From assembly GCA_012932295.1 (NCBI GenBank), contig JAAONU010000016.1:39339241-39403240 (forward strand): a DNA stretch of 64,000 nt, given 5' to 3'. Shown piece after piece: positions 10,753-24,300 of this stretch. Origin of the DNA: Cyclina sinensis. Its lineage: Eukaryota > Mollusca > Bivalvia > Venerida > Veneridae. Position 1 is the first letter of the stretch, and each line of letters begins with the position of its first letter. The position numbers and the translations under genes are program-made. Below the pieces are notes generated by a model that saw nothing but the letters and a program-made list of their open reading frames with translations, made no database searches and had not been told where the DNA came from.

Positions 10753-13700
10753 CTGAAAAAAGTATCAAGTCGGAGCATATCGCCATCAAAATCCAGCAAT
10801 CTGGCAAATTAAAGGCTACGTAAAAGAATCTGCTGCCACACTGCTACTAAGATTACCCTAGACTAAATGCTGACCAAGAAGTAGTTTGTGCTACCTTGCC
10901 GCTATGACGCACAGGACCATACTACATTGTTTCTCAGACCTAGAGCACTGTAGGACAATGTGGCTATGCTGGTGTTATATAGTTTCTTGTCATCAGACTT
11001 AACCATCTTATTTCTTTAAAACACACAAAAGTAATGATTTTCTTCTATCATAAGCAAGGTATAAACTTTGCATTTCATCAAGAATTTAAATACTGTGATT
11101 TTTTTTTTTTTTAAATTTCCTTCCTCTTATTTTCATATAACATTAAAAACCAAAAAAATGATCTGTTACAAAATTTAAATGATTTTTGTAAACAATTAAA
11201 ATGAACATCCATGCAAGCGATCCTTACAAGATTTCAGACATTAATTATGCTTCAAGTGTCATTTGTAAACATGTGAGTGATGTTCAACATTGTGTCTGGC
11301 TCCAGCTTTCCTCCATGTCAAATAAAGTTTCACAGACTGAATGTTTAATTTACTTGTCTCTCCTGATATAAAACCAAAGTCATTCTATGGAATAGAGATG
11401 AATTTCTCTACAAACTTCTAATGAAAATTTAAGAGGTAGCAGCTTATTTTTCTAAAAGTTTTAAGTGAAATGCAGTCCTTTTTTTGGACACATTGATGAT
11501 GTACAGAACCATTACTTTTGACTGCATGAGCAGAACTCAATGCTGGAATTCTGGTAAGTGCTGATAAGCCAAGTCTTCAGAAAGAAAGAATAGTTTATGA
11601 CTTTTTTTACATTATACAATGGTCAGAATTTTTTTATTTTTTCAATATTATTCTTTTTGACAGAACAGTGATGAAAAATTCACTTTTTAGATAATTTCTC
11701 CATTATAACAACAAAATCAGTGGCACTTGATCAGCAATGTTTGAAATACAGTTGCCATTGTATGATGTTTGTATATAATGATCAATTTTGAGGCTATGTT
11801 TATTCACTGTTTCATTCCATTTGTACTGTCAGCAACAGAATTAAAAATATGTACTTGTTTAGAATGTGAGTGATGAAGACTTTAGGCATTAACATAAGAG
11901 ATAAATGTGTATTCAGACTTTGTACAATATTTACAGCTTTGGTGTGATACCACTACCGGTATATAGATTTCAAACACTGTTGATCAAGTGCAAGTGAACA
12001 AGACTTACCAAAGTAATATATTATTTACGTACTACTCAAATTTTGTACCTGTAGAATCCCTAAATGAAAAAAAATGCTTTTTAAGTCAACATTACTATCT
12101 TCAGAAAATTGCATCACAGCTTATACATAAACAAGCACTGTTTAAGGCAGACATAATAACCTTTTATTATTGCCAAAACCTATGGGTTTCTGATGCGTCA
12201 CACTACCTTACATCTCTGTAAGCAACCTGGCACTTCCATGAATTGAAACAGTGGGAAATTGATTTGAGAATTTTAAAGTAATTTGCAGATTAGAATTTTT
12301 CAAAGTAATTTGCTCTAACTCGACTGTTTACATGACAGAAAACTCTTTCATATTTCTAGTTCTTAAGTTGATTTTGTTTCATTAAATATCAGATTTTACG
12401 GCAACCTCAATATATCTCTGAGTTGTCAGTGTTACAGGAGAGTCAGTAACTACAATAAAAATCTAGAACTGTTAAATTTTCTTCAAAAGCTCAAACAGAA
12501 TCTTATAAATAATAATCTTGTATATATGTATTTTGAGTTTCGATATTAAGTCTCTATAGAAGGCAGCAAGAAATAAAGTATACAACAATAAGCGTTAGAC
12601 ATACTTTAGTTAAAAGTTTAATCACACCGAGTAACCTTCAATCAAGTCCATGGCAAGAAAAAACTTTAATGGATCTTATTCAGTAAGTAAGATCATTTTG
12701 CATTCATTTGAGAACTAACTTTGTCAATAAATTTCTATGAAACATATTAGCGTTAAACTTCGCTGAGTTGAAGTATCTATTCGACTTTAAAAATATTATG
12801 CCCTCCTATGTAAACAAGTTTTCAGATCTCGAATAAAAAACCTTCTTGAAATATTTCATGAAAATACCTTTTATGAATTCTTTTTTGTTATAAATGATTA
12901 TACGCAATATTCAATGCTATATTTCAATGGGTTAGTGCAAAAATGTCATATGTATTAAAAGGGTAAGTATAAACATAAGACATTTCAGCCCCAGATGAGG
13001 AATTTATTGAAATTGTTATTGAAATGCAAAGGTAAATATTTGTTTAATTTTCTGCTATAAAGATTATCCAGTTTTGTATTTAAAACACTTGACAATTCCA
13101 TGGAGAAATAAAAAAAATCTTTTCATTTCTGAAAGACCATGCAGCTGTCAACTTAATTTCTAATGAGTGACAAATGATAAGATATAATGTGTCTTAAGCT
13201 CCCAGTCAAACTTTTTATATATACATATGTGGAGACACAGAAAGCTATTCAAAACAAAAAAGTCTGTTTTCATACCAAGTTTATAGTTACCAAGCAATAC
13301 TGAACTTCCTTTTCCATTTCTTTTCTATTTTGAAATATATCAGTTCTTAGCAGTATGTAACTAAAGTCAATTTAACTTTGTGCCCCTTACAGTCTAAACT
13401 CAGTCAAAAACAGAATCATGTTGTATTACGATTTTATCTATAACGTCTGAATTAAAAAAACATGTATGTTTCGATCAAAAAATAAAATACCCCAAAATAT
13501 ATATTTGAATTTTATCTTAAAAAAACCCCTAAAAAATCTAAAATAAACCTGGAGAATAATTCTCAACCAGGAAATTCATAAAACTGTCATAAAAATATAA
13601 TCTAGTAGCATACAAAGGTTAACTGTCTCCATTCTTCACTTCCGCAACAAAAGTTTAGCAAGTAAATCATCAGAGATAACTTTCGGGTGAAAAAGGAATA

Positions 13701-13813
13701 CAACTGAAATGTGATTCCTCAGATCAGGAAAAGACTTGTTCATTTTTACGAGGTTACATTTGCTGAAATATCTCGTGTTCAAGGCAAAAAGTACTAAAAG
13801 ACTCAGACAAATG

Positions 13814-13844
<31 letters not shown>

Positions 13845-14763
13845 TACACCACTGTTCTATCGCAATTATAGTATAGTATAAAAACCATTGTTCAAACATA
13901 GTTATAGTTTAGTATACCGTAATTATTTGTTGTTGTCATTGTCAATTTTTTGTGGAACACCACAGTTTTGTTCTATCACAATTCGTTCTCTAGCTTCTCA
14001 ACTATTATTTTATCATAACAAGGGAGATTATCTAAGAAACATTTTTACTGCATAAATTGGCCATTAATTATCACAGAAACTTAAGCTTTCTGAAATTAAT
14101 TAAAAAAAAAGATAATAATAACATTTAGCATGATTATCATTATGCTGAAATTTCTTATTAAAAAGAAAAAGTTTAAGAAATAGTCAAAATAATTTTTTTT
14201 CAATAACAATCCAAAGATTATGGTTATTTCCTCAATATTTTTGTAATAAAACAGCATCATTTGAAACACCCCTGCTTTCTTTTCAAATCTGGAAATTCTT
14301 ATAACAGAAATTCTCAAACTGACTTCTTTTAAAAATATAACTTTCAAACAAATGTACAAAAAAAATCACTGAAAAACTAACCTATATACAAAAAAAATGT
14401 ATCAGGTTAAGTTTTGTACCAGTTCACATCCTTGGATAAATTTTTTCCTGGTTTTATGGGCCTACTTCGGTTTTTGATGTTATTTTAATTAGATTTTCCA
14501 AACAGATCTTGTTTCTGTTGTAGAAACAGGAACTGTGCTGGATTGTTTTTTAAGTTTGGGTTTTGAAGATACAAATAGGAAAAGTAAGCTACAGAGGGGA
14601 TAATAACAACCTTGTTTCATTCAATTTCCAAAAGAGCATCTGCTATATTTAACAAAATATTCACAGACTATAAAACTGGCATTTTATTCAAATTTTAATA
14701 AGTTATAAAGTTATTTTGAATTAGTTTTTTTTTTTTTTTTCATTTATTTTCTTGAATATTTCT
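10753..14763 (-). other. Intron sequence, AT-rich, no gene seen
   Basis: Part of the large intron between the zinc-finger exons. It holds a T-run at about 13814-13842 and otherwise unremarkable AT-rich DNA. The adjacent 10780-10960 block is a little richer in G+C but shows no usable splice structure. Confidence 0.5.
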
Positions 14764-15358
14764 TGTATTTTTCATGAATTTACTAAGTCTAAAGTATTTT
14801 TCACGAATCTACTAAGTCTAAAGTATTTTTCATGAATCTACTTAGTCTAAAGTATTTTTCATGAATCTACTATGAATCTACTAAGTCTAAAGTATTTTTC
14901 ATGAATCTACTTAGTCTAAATAATTTTTCATGAATTTACTAAGTCTAAAGTATTTTTCATGAATCTACTAAGTCTTAAGTATTTTTCATGAATCTACTAA
15001 GTCTTAAGTATTTTTCACGAATCTACTAAGTCTAAAGTATTTTTCATGAATCTACTTAGTCTAAATAATTTTTCATGAATTTACTAAGTCTAAAGAATTT
15101 TTCATGAATCTACTAAGTCTAAAGTATTTTTCATGAATCTACTAAGTCTTAAGTATTTTTCACGAATCTACTAAGTCTTAAGTATTTTTCATGAGTCTAC
15201 TATGTCTAAAGTATTTTACATGAGTCTACTATGTCTAAAGTATTTTTCATGAATCTACTATGTCTTAAGTATTTTACATGAGTCTACTATGTCTAAAGTA
15301 TTTTTCATGAGTCTACTATGTCTTAAGTATTTTACATGAGTCTTCTTAGTCTAAAGTT
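14764..15358. repeat. 29-bp minisatellite, about 20 copies
   Basis: A tandem unit of 29 bp built from AAAGTATTTTTCATGAATCT followed by ACTAAGTCT. Variants replace ATG with ACG, CTAAG with CTTAG or CTATG, and CTAAAG with CTTAAG. Units toward the right end drift to TTTTACATGAGTCTACTATG, so the array has distinguishable left and right blocks. One short extra partial unit lies near 14867-14880. Non-coding, inside the intron between zinc-finger exons. Confidence 0.9.
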
Positions 15359-15957
15359 TTTCCAAACAAACAACAGAACTGAGAACCATGAGAAAACAGA
15401 CACAAAAGAACACTGAAATACAAAGCCATTATGTTGAACAAGGCTGACGACTGATGGAAAAGAAAATGAAGAAAAACATGATGGTGGTGGTAATGATGAT
15501 AAACATGATCTCAGATAGGTGAGACTTGATAATTTAAATATACTGAGTTTGATTGTTTTCATAAATCTTTATTTTCATTTTATTTTATTTATGTACTATA
15601 AGATCAAGTTAGCCTCTATAACAATACACTCCAGTTCATTCACACCCATCTTATTTGACCATATGTTGTGACAAATGTTTTATGTAAGATTACTTTAACG
15701 CTTGTTAATATGCCGTCTTGCAGTTTCTGAGAGATTTTTAAGCACTTAAGCTGTCGATATATAAAACGTAAGTCACAACAAACAAAACCATAATGAAAAT
15801 CAATGGCTTAATGAAATACTATAGTAAAGCTTTCTGTATTTATATTGCCTTACCATAGCATTGCACTGAACATTTAAAATATGACATCTGCTTACAATTC
15901 TCGGCAAAATTGTTCATGTATTTTTAAAGTACATCAAATCATTCTTTCAAATTGTGC
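15359..15957 (-). other. Intron sequence, nothing recognised
   Basis: AT-rich intron between the 29-bp array and a SINE relic. A minus-strand open frame here is low-complexity (Ser/Phe-rich) and is not taken as a gene. Confidence 0.5.
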
Positions 15958-16080
15958 TAGCATTAGGGTATAGTGACAGATTCCTAACTTGGAGGTTGTA
16001 GGTTTGAATCCCATACCAACTTCCATTTAACCACCCTCCTCCTGGGTATGAGATAGAACTACAGGAAAAAGACATCAAGG
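15958..16080 (+). mobile_element. tRNA-like SINE relic
   Basis: A block resembling a degraded tRNA head: an A-box-like TAGGGTATAGTGACAG, then an anticodon-arm-like region, then a B-box-like GTAGGTTTGAATCCC near 16000-16013. The spacing is right for an RNA polymerase III internal promoter. Stem complementarity is poor and no CCA-type end or intact cloverleaf is visible, so this is more likely a SINE fragment than a tRNA gene. Confidence 0.4.
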
Positions 16081-16315
16081 ACATATTGTTCTGACAGTTC
16101 ACCCAAAACTAGAATTAATGTTTGAACAAAAATTAATCTATGTTCCATCTGACAGTCTTTTCTGAACAATAGTTTCTTTTCACAATTTAGTAACATCTGA
16201 AATTTTTAGCTTTAAAGTTCTCAATCTGATTTAACCGACAATGATTTATGTGTTCTATAGCAGTATTTTAGTCAGGCAGTGGTCCTTATAAGTTTCTTAT
16301 AAAAGTTTTAAGTAA

Positions 16316-16545
16316 TGTAAGTCATCTTGCTGAACTGCTGGCACCTATTTTGTTTGCCACTGAGACCAATGCAGACCATGATCCACCTGAACATCTGTGC
16401 AGTCTGATCATGATCTGCACTGTTCATTCATCATTAAGTCAGTTTTTTACAACTAATACCCCTGTAAATGGTAAATGATACTGCCCAAATTGAATGATGG
16501 ACATGTTCATTTTAGAAATTTAGTGGGTTAAGGGTTATTAATTTC
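16316..16545. repeat. Dispersed repeat with central hairpin
   Basis: The segment contains GCAGACCATGATC (16371-16383) and its near inverted copy GATCATGATCTGC (16406-16418), a stem with one mismatch around a 22-base loop. The flanks, including CTGCCCAAATTGAATGATGG and AGTGGGTTAAGGGTTA, match my recollection of a repeat frequent in bivalve genomes. It is non-coding. Boundaries and family assignment are approximate. Confidence 0.5.
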
Positions 16546-18165
16546 AATGAAATCTGACTGCATGTGTAGTGCAAATTCATAGTCTACTGTGAGAGGACGT
16601 AACTGCACCAAAAACAAAGGAAGAGTTATATCCCTTTTATAACTAATAAAATATTCAATATGAAATCATTACTTAAAATCTGAAAAGAAATGATGGGAAG
16701 TGATGTGATGAGATGATGATGATGAAGTGAATATTATATCTTTAAATCAAATAGACAGTCTATAGTCAGGAACTGAACTGACCACAAAAAGTAATATTAT
16801 ATCATTGTTCTGCAGATTGTTCTTTAGGATATTCAAAATGCAACCACAAATAAACAAGAACAAAAGAACCATGTTTTAGCCATTCCTAAAGTTATGTGTC
16901 AAATTAGTCAGTTGTAGGCCATTCGAGACTGCCGTTTATGACAGATCACTGGAACGTACTCTATAAACTTCGAACAATAATCAATTTCTGCAATGTTCAA
17001 TGAAATACAGAGATATCTGTAACAGATATGACACAAAAACAAATGAAGGCTAAATTGATCAACAAATACTAATATATCATTCCAAAATGATGTACCTGTT
17101 ACCCCACTTTATCGAAAACATTGTGCAGTAAATCCACCTAATCCAAACCTCTTCACAGAGCACTTGGTGAAGGAGGTGAGGATAATAAAATAAAACCTTT
17201 AAGTTACATTTTGTGATATATTACCTAAATTTGGTACCATACAGGTTTCTTTCAAGTACATTTCTACGTAACACTTTGGTCAAATTTCTTGTCTATTTCA
17301 ACATTTTCAGTTAGGTAACCTGTGTAGTAAACCAAAATAAAACTATTCAGATAGGAACTCTTTCAAAAAGAGGCTAAAGAAGTAAGAAACAGGGTTCATT
17401 TGGTTCTTGAATGGTTGAACTGAAATAATCTATGTTCCCAATTCAGAATAAATTATGTGCATTTTACTGCTGCATAAGTTATTATAACAGTATATTATAA
17501 TAATATTTCAGTATCACAAACATGCTATTTGGAAATAAATATCATACTGACTGTCACTAAAGTCATATATGCAACTTTCTAAATATCATTGTTCTGCAAA
17601 ACATCTGCTGCAGCGGCAAAAAAAACACACCATTTTAAACAACACCATTAGCGACTGTGAGACGCCATTAGAATGTCATGAAACAAATTTAGAGCTGAAT
17701 ATTCCAATCTGCATTTTTCTCTACATTTCAGTGACATGCATTTTCAAACAGTCTTGTTTCGAAATATTTACATCCTATTCAAAAATGACACAAATTGTTA
17801 CATTAGTTTTGTCACAGAAGTGCAATTGTCGCTGAAAAACAGATCATCTAAAATCTATTTTACCTTCTGTATAAAATGATTTAAGAATACTAATGTGTAA
17901 GCTCTTACAAGTTTAATGATAGGTACATTCAAATTATATGACAATAGGTACATTCAAATCATATAAATCTGCATACTTATTTCTAGTTACTAATTTCTGC
18001 ACTGTACCTATTGTTAATTGTTCTTTTCCCCTACTGGTAGCAGGAAAAGCATAGTTACATTTATATAAACATCATTTTGCTGAACTTGACTAGTTGGCTA
18101 TCCAACTGGCTGGTCAATTATGGTGGATTGTAATCATATAATTGACTAATAATGCAATATCTTAC
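16546..18165 (-). other. Intron sequence, nothing recognised
   Basis: AT-rich intron adjoining the first-finger exon. There is a short direct duplication of GGTACATTCAAAT near 17920-17960. Open frames here are short and not protein-like. Confidence 0.5.
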
Positions 18166-18394
18166 CAGTCCTTTTGGAGCATTTCGTCGAAAGAACGCTT
18201 TACAGGATTCACATGATATGGCATCAAAGTTGTACCCGAGTGCTCGATCCCCGCAGACCCCACAATATTTGTCTTCCTTGTTTTTACGACTTTTGTGCAT
18301 TGGTTCAATACCATTGTAATCGGGTCGTAGGTCCATTGGTCTGTATGGATTTGGTATTCCATCGCCATACCCATTACTGTTCGAATCCTCAAAG
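18166..18394 (-). CDS. NR1J: Nuclear receptor exon: first zinc finger with ESCKA P-box
   Basis: An internal exon of 229 bases (1 base plus 76 codons). Acceptor CTGTTTTCAG|CTTTGAG; donor GGACTG|GTAAGA. It starts with an acidic, Asn/Pro/Tyr-rich linker (FEDSNSNGYGDG...), then the first C4 finger at residues 114-134 of the proximal isoform: CGVCGDRALGYNFDAISCES, then the last Cys. The recognition helix continues as KAFFRRNAPKGL. The P-box ESCKA, with GYNF before it, is typical of the HR96/DAF-12/NR1J group and differs from VDR and PXR. The helix binds the DNA half-site in the major groove. The intron after the recognition helix lies about where I recall it in VDR-type genes. Phase 2 at the 5' end suits both alternative first exons. 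Confidence 0.95.
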
Positions 18395-21300
18395 CTGAAA
18401 ACAGAAAATGGGTTACAAATTATATATACAGCTGAATCATCTAATGTAACTTTGTGGTCATGTAATTCAGTCATCATCAACCAGGACAAAGTAAGGTCTA
18501 TTTGACGCGAAACCTGGTATTATCTCTTTCTCTTTTTTTTTTGTATAAATACTTCGGTTTCATTTTGACTCATTATGTATTGAAGTCCCAAATTACAACA
18601 TTTGTATCTCTCCGAAAAGTCTGAATTTTTTGTCACTGTTTTTTACCTCAGTAAACACACAAACAAAACAACTGTGTGGGTACGTGCCTAAAGAAAAAAA
18701 AAAAAACATACTGTGTTATTAAATCCTTTCAAGCCAACTAATACCATATAATTTCACAGACCAATGATCATGAATTACTTTTAAATATTTGGAAAGGAAC
18801 CTATCATCCTCAACATGAAAATTTCATTGACCTTACAGCGAAATGCACTCAGTGAACTCTTAACTGATCAACTACACTTACAAAGACAGCCCGCCGAGTT
18901 TGACCTGAATTCATGCAAATGAGGCAATCCTGTGATCAGGATCTGCAAGTGTTTAATGAAAGAACAGTAATTTTCTTTTCTATTTACATTTTTTCAAACA
19001 AGTCGCAAAATATTTGCCAAACAAAATGTATTTTTTTCACTGGTTCAGTTTTAACACATCGATGGCTGTACAAATATTTACATTTTACAAACAGTTGAGC
19101 TTAAAGTCAACATTTTTCAGTGTGTACAAGCATCGACCCATGCTGAGAATCATTTATTACTCAATATCTCACAAAATATAAAGTGCATTATGAAAATATT
19201 TGCCACTAGCAAAAGATACATCTTTGAAGTAAATTCTTTCTTGGAAAGGATATATTCCTGAAGCTGTATTCAGCTATTAATATTTCATATGAATTTTCCT
19301 CTTTTATATATAGGCATTATACATTTTATTGTCTTACACCGATTTTTTAAAATTTCTCAATACCGCATGTTCATAGAAAGAAAAAAAGAAGATAAAAAAT
19401 AGCAATAAAAATAAGATAACAAGATTATGTTCATTGATTATAATGATAATTACTATGATTATGATGATGACAAAGCTCATTATAAAAATTGCAGAAACAG
19501 ACAGAAAAGCCATACAATCATAGACTAACTTAAAACTTCAGATTCAATAAAAATGTCACGTGGGTCAAAACACCAGTTGTTAAACTGTCAGTACACCAAT
19601 TCTCAAGTTTCTGAAGAAAAAACACTCTATCAGTGAACATGCTGAAATTAATTATAACCACCTGCAACACTGGATATTTTTTTTTCAAACAACAACAGTA
19701 AATCAAACATAGGAGAGAAAAAAACAGAAACATTTAAAAGTTCAATCACACCAACATATCAGGAACACACAGTGCAAGAATAAGCACTTGTGAAACAAAC
19801 ATTTGGTTCAGAATAGAAACAAACATTCTGTAATCATAGACAGGCAAGGGAGTTAAATCCTTGTGTCCTTTGTGAGTGAACCTTTAATTACTGGTTACAT
19901 GGGTGATGACCATGGTAACCTTGTAAACTATTCATAATTACCTGCCTTGAGAGTTTACCATGAGAACTATTTACTATTCTTACAATCAAACAACATAACT
20001 TTTAATCTAATTTTCATTGCCTGACAATAAAGTCAATTGAGAAAACTTATAATCTGCCATGCATACTTTTAAATTGTTCCCCAACTTGGCTCTGTAGAGA
20101 ATTTAATTTTCAAAAGATGTGACCGTAAGTTTATTACACAATATTTATAGCATTCTTCCTTATTTATGAGTTATTTTTAATGCAAAATAAACTTTTCATA
20201 AAACTTCCTTCAAATATAAGAAATACAGCGGCTTATATTAACAATTTTCGAAGTGCATCCAATTCAAATTTCACATGACATAGCAATTTTTTTAAATATC
20301 TTATGAAAGCCACAAAAATAGATACAAACAACAGTAGCTTGTCTTTTTAACTTCCACTTAATTTTAAAGCATAATGTATTCAATAACTTACCACATAAAT
20401 TGTAACAAAAAATGTGAACATTAAATTCCCTAACTTATAAAGTAATATACTGGAAGAATGTCAGGTGAGCTAGCACAGTTATAAGGGGATTGAATATTGT
20501 ATTGTATCGTATTACTTTTTCTATGGCTTCTGCTATTGTACTGTCAAGACAATGACTTTTTACCACTTGTATATAGTCTAAAACAACTAATGAATATACT
20601 CATCAATCTTTACCTTTCTACCAAGCACTCCCCTAGCCCCACTCATTACAACTTAAATCTTATTTTTTTGGACTATAGACAGTAATATAGTCTTGTTCAG
20701 TAAGGACATTTGTACTAACCACTATGACTGTTGATACACTAACTTGCACTTTAATCAAGTTTGATAATACTAGGACAGCAATTATTCCATCAAATGGCTT
20801 TAACCTCTACAGTTATTACACCCGTATCAAGCAAGAAGCCATCACAAAAGAATCCTGCTAAAAAGCAACAACTGTTCAAAACATAATTAATATTTTGTTC
20901 CAAACCACCTTGCCTAAATTAAGATAAAATCTTTGACAAGTGCAATGTTCTGGTGCAAAATATTATTTCCTCCCTATCAAAGATCACTTTAAATATATTC
21001 TGATTATTAAGCGATGACTTTTCTACAAGATATACATGTATATGTCATCCTAAACAATAACATTTCTGAATTTAACGACTCCAATCTTTACATCTTATAA
21101 ATACGCTGACATACAAACTTTGTACCGAGTGAACTCTACGCTTGACAACTTCGACACACAATTAAAGTGTCTTTGTACAGCGAATACATAAAAACTATGT
21201 CCCTGATACAATAAAACATGACAGAAGAGAAATGAATTAGGTCTGTAAAAATTTCAGACATCTTGCAAACTGAAGCTGACTTTTGTAATTACAAAGAAAA

Positions 21301-24300
21301 TTATTCGTTTTAATAATATTTAGAAGAAAAATGATGGTTTTGCGAGTAAAATAGTTGTAGCATAAATATTAACTTCTTCATAACTTCATTTTTTTTCTTT
21401 CTGTAAAATACTTCTAAATCTAGTTTGATTAAACCTCAGTATGAAACACTGGCCATTTAATGCACTTCTGGCATAACACTCTCATTTCTTCTGAATTTTG
21501 AAACCTGTATGCCAATATACTAGTGGTAAGTTATCTTACAGCATAATTAATTTAGAAACAACTGTCAGACATTAAACATCATTTGAAATTTAAAATTTCA
21601 ACAGTTTGAATGGAATCATTTTATTTATAAATTGATGAATGCATATTCTGAATAACTTTGTGTGCAAAATAACTAATCCATAATGATTATAAAGGACATG
21701 AGACAATGAAGAAAGACTTCATTAGTAATATATGTGTCTGCATGCAGTCTGCACAATGTGCATCAATAACGAGCTTCGTAATTAATACATCACCAAAGCT
21801 TCAAAATATCAAATAATTGCAAACAAAGGGCAAAGTATGCAGGAAATTAGATGCCTTCAATTTAATTATTCTTTCTTGAGACCAAAGAGTGAAAACGAAC
21901 AATAAAACATCCCCATTAATGCCAAGACAAGAGCAGACAATTCAAACAGATTTGTTTGAATTATTGTCACAGTAACAAATCATCATTGTTACCTATATAA
22001 TTACCTTTCAGTGCAAAATACATCTTGCATGAATATATATTATCTTTAAAAAAGTATTAAAGACAAGAAAAAGCCATCATTTTCCCCACCTACTTTGAAG
22101 AATTAACCAGTATGGTATATGGTGTAGAAAATGCGCCCTTAGATGATATTGCAAGATTTACATAGGAAAAGCCTGAGGCAAGACAATCTTATAAAGTCTC
22201 CTAAATAATGGACCGTTGGTCTACAATTAAAAAGTAGACAGTGCAACTGTCACTGTGGTATGCACATCTTTACACATATCAAACAGTAAAAAATAGAACA
22301 GTAAAATTAGCATAACCTATTTAAGAAATTGCACTTTATTTGTATTTTCTTGAGAAGCTGATTCTGAATAGTCCCTATCCCATTTATTCTCTGAAGACTA
22401 AAGTGATCCCAATGGCAAACCTAATTTTGTATCTCATGCAATAACAAATTATGGGGTCTTAATGGTCTTTGTGACAATTAACATCGCTATACATGGGTAA
22501 AGAACTAACCAACTTTCGTCGCAAATGTGTACACAAAATTTAAAGTGGGGTTATGATCTTAAATGCAATTCAAATACTGTTTTAACAGAAAATGTATTAT
22601 TTAGATAGAAAACTTCTTAACCAAAATTAAGAATATACAGACACACCAGTTTTGTCATATACCTTAAAAGCACTGTTTTGTTTAAAATAAAGAAAACGTT
22701 TTGCCTGAAAAGGCACAACCTGTTACAAAACATTTACAAACCTTTTTTTTTTTCAGAAAGGTATAAGGCTTATGCACAGTCTGGTGTGCAATTATGAACA
22801 TGGCGAAATAGATTTCCCGTCAAGAGATTTCTAGATGAACAGTTTTCCCGAATACAGAAATATTGATCTATTTGTTGCCCACTGCTTCTTACTATAGTCA
22901 TTGCCCAATGTCATAATAATATCTTGAATACCTGCAAAACTAATACTTCACTGATCTACAGAATTTTCAATATTCATGCATCACTGGAAAAAATTCCACT
23001 TCTGCACCAAAATGCACCCTCAACTACCCAAGACTGATGCAAAATATCCAAGTTTCCGATTAAGCAACTTAATTAAAATGTTTGCCAAATTAATTAGCAA
23101 CTAACATCTATTCAGTTATTAATGCAAACACTACAAGCTATGACAGTACAATCATACCTCTGAAAATGCAAGAATTCATTACACTGCTCAAACTATATCC
23201 AATATAGAAATATTCATTAAGAATTCATGACAAAACTTTTTTTAGCTATAAAGCTTTCCAGTAACCTAAGAGACAATAAAAGTTTTAGTATGAGGATAGT
23301 CAAACACCTTCAGAAACAGTAAGATTTTAATCACAAGTATTACCATATACGGTTTTGTTATATTCTTATTTGTAGCGAAAACAATAACTAGTTTGTTAAA
23401 TTATGCAGTTCAAACATGACCACTGTAGGCAAGCATATAGTGGTAACTTTATTCATAAAATCATAGATCAATTCAATGACAACATATTCTGAAATCTAAT
23501 AAAGAATCAACTGGGATAATAAACACATACAAAAATTGTATATTTCATCTAAAGAAAATTAAAATTTTACCAGTGTCTTTAAGTGCACATTCTATACCCT
23601 GAATATTAGCCTGTTTCTTGACTGAATTAAACCAGTACCTCATAGTTCAAAGACTTGATCTAATTTAACTGAATTAGACAGGAGCAAAAACAGCTCCCTG
23701 CATTACACCAGATATCCCTGAAATCTTTTTCATGTAGACTTCACATTAAACGATGCTAATTTTGGCCATGGTTAAAGCATGAATCCTCTGATAAAACGGG
23801 CTCTTATATCAAATGCCAACTGATTGACTTCATTAAACCCTAATTTTTCCTCCTCCCAGTACAAAATCTATGTGCAATTTTTACTTTCAAAATTACATGA
23901 AGCCAGTTTTCTTTCTAACTTTATAGTATCCTTTGCTTTCTACTTCTGCTTCATGTTAATACAAACAAATGATTTTCTCATGATAATAAATAAAGTAGTG
24001 ACAAGAAAAATTAATGCATTTAAAATTAATTTAACAACTTTAAAGTGTGTTGTTACCTGTAACATTAACTTTGAAAATGCACAGATCATAGTTTCAAGAG
24101 GCAATTCTTTTAGAAAACTTAATCAACAGTAAATAGTCCTCAGACTAAGATACGAAAAAGCACAGAGCATATTTTCTTTAATTTAATTTCCAGGCCTTTC
24201 ACATATCACTCTCTGAATAGTGCAATAATCAGGTACAATATGTTTTGGGGTCACATGGAGCGATACATCTGGTAAACCTGTGAACACTGTTTCCTAGAAG

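Noticed and set aside
13636..13899. Minus-strand frame with a poly-Lys run
   Set aside because: The Lys run comes from the T homopolymer; the frame is low-complexity and unsupported.
18162..18398. Other frames on both strands over the first-finger exon
   Set aside because: Shadow frames; only the frame with the zinc ligands is conserved in the family.
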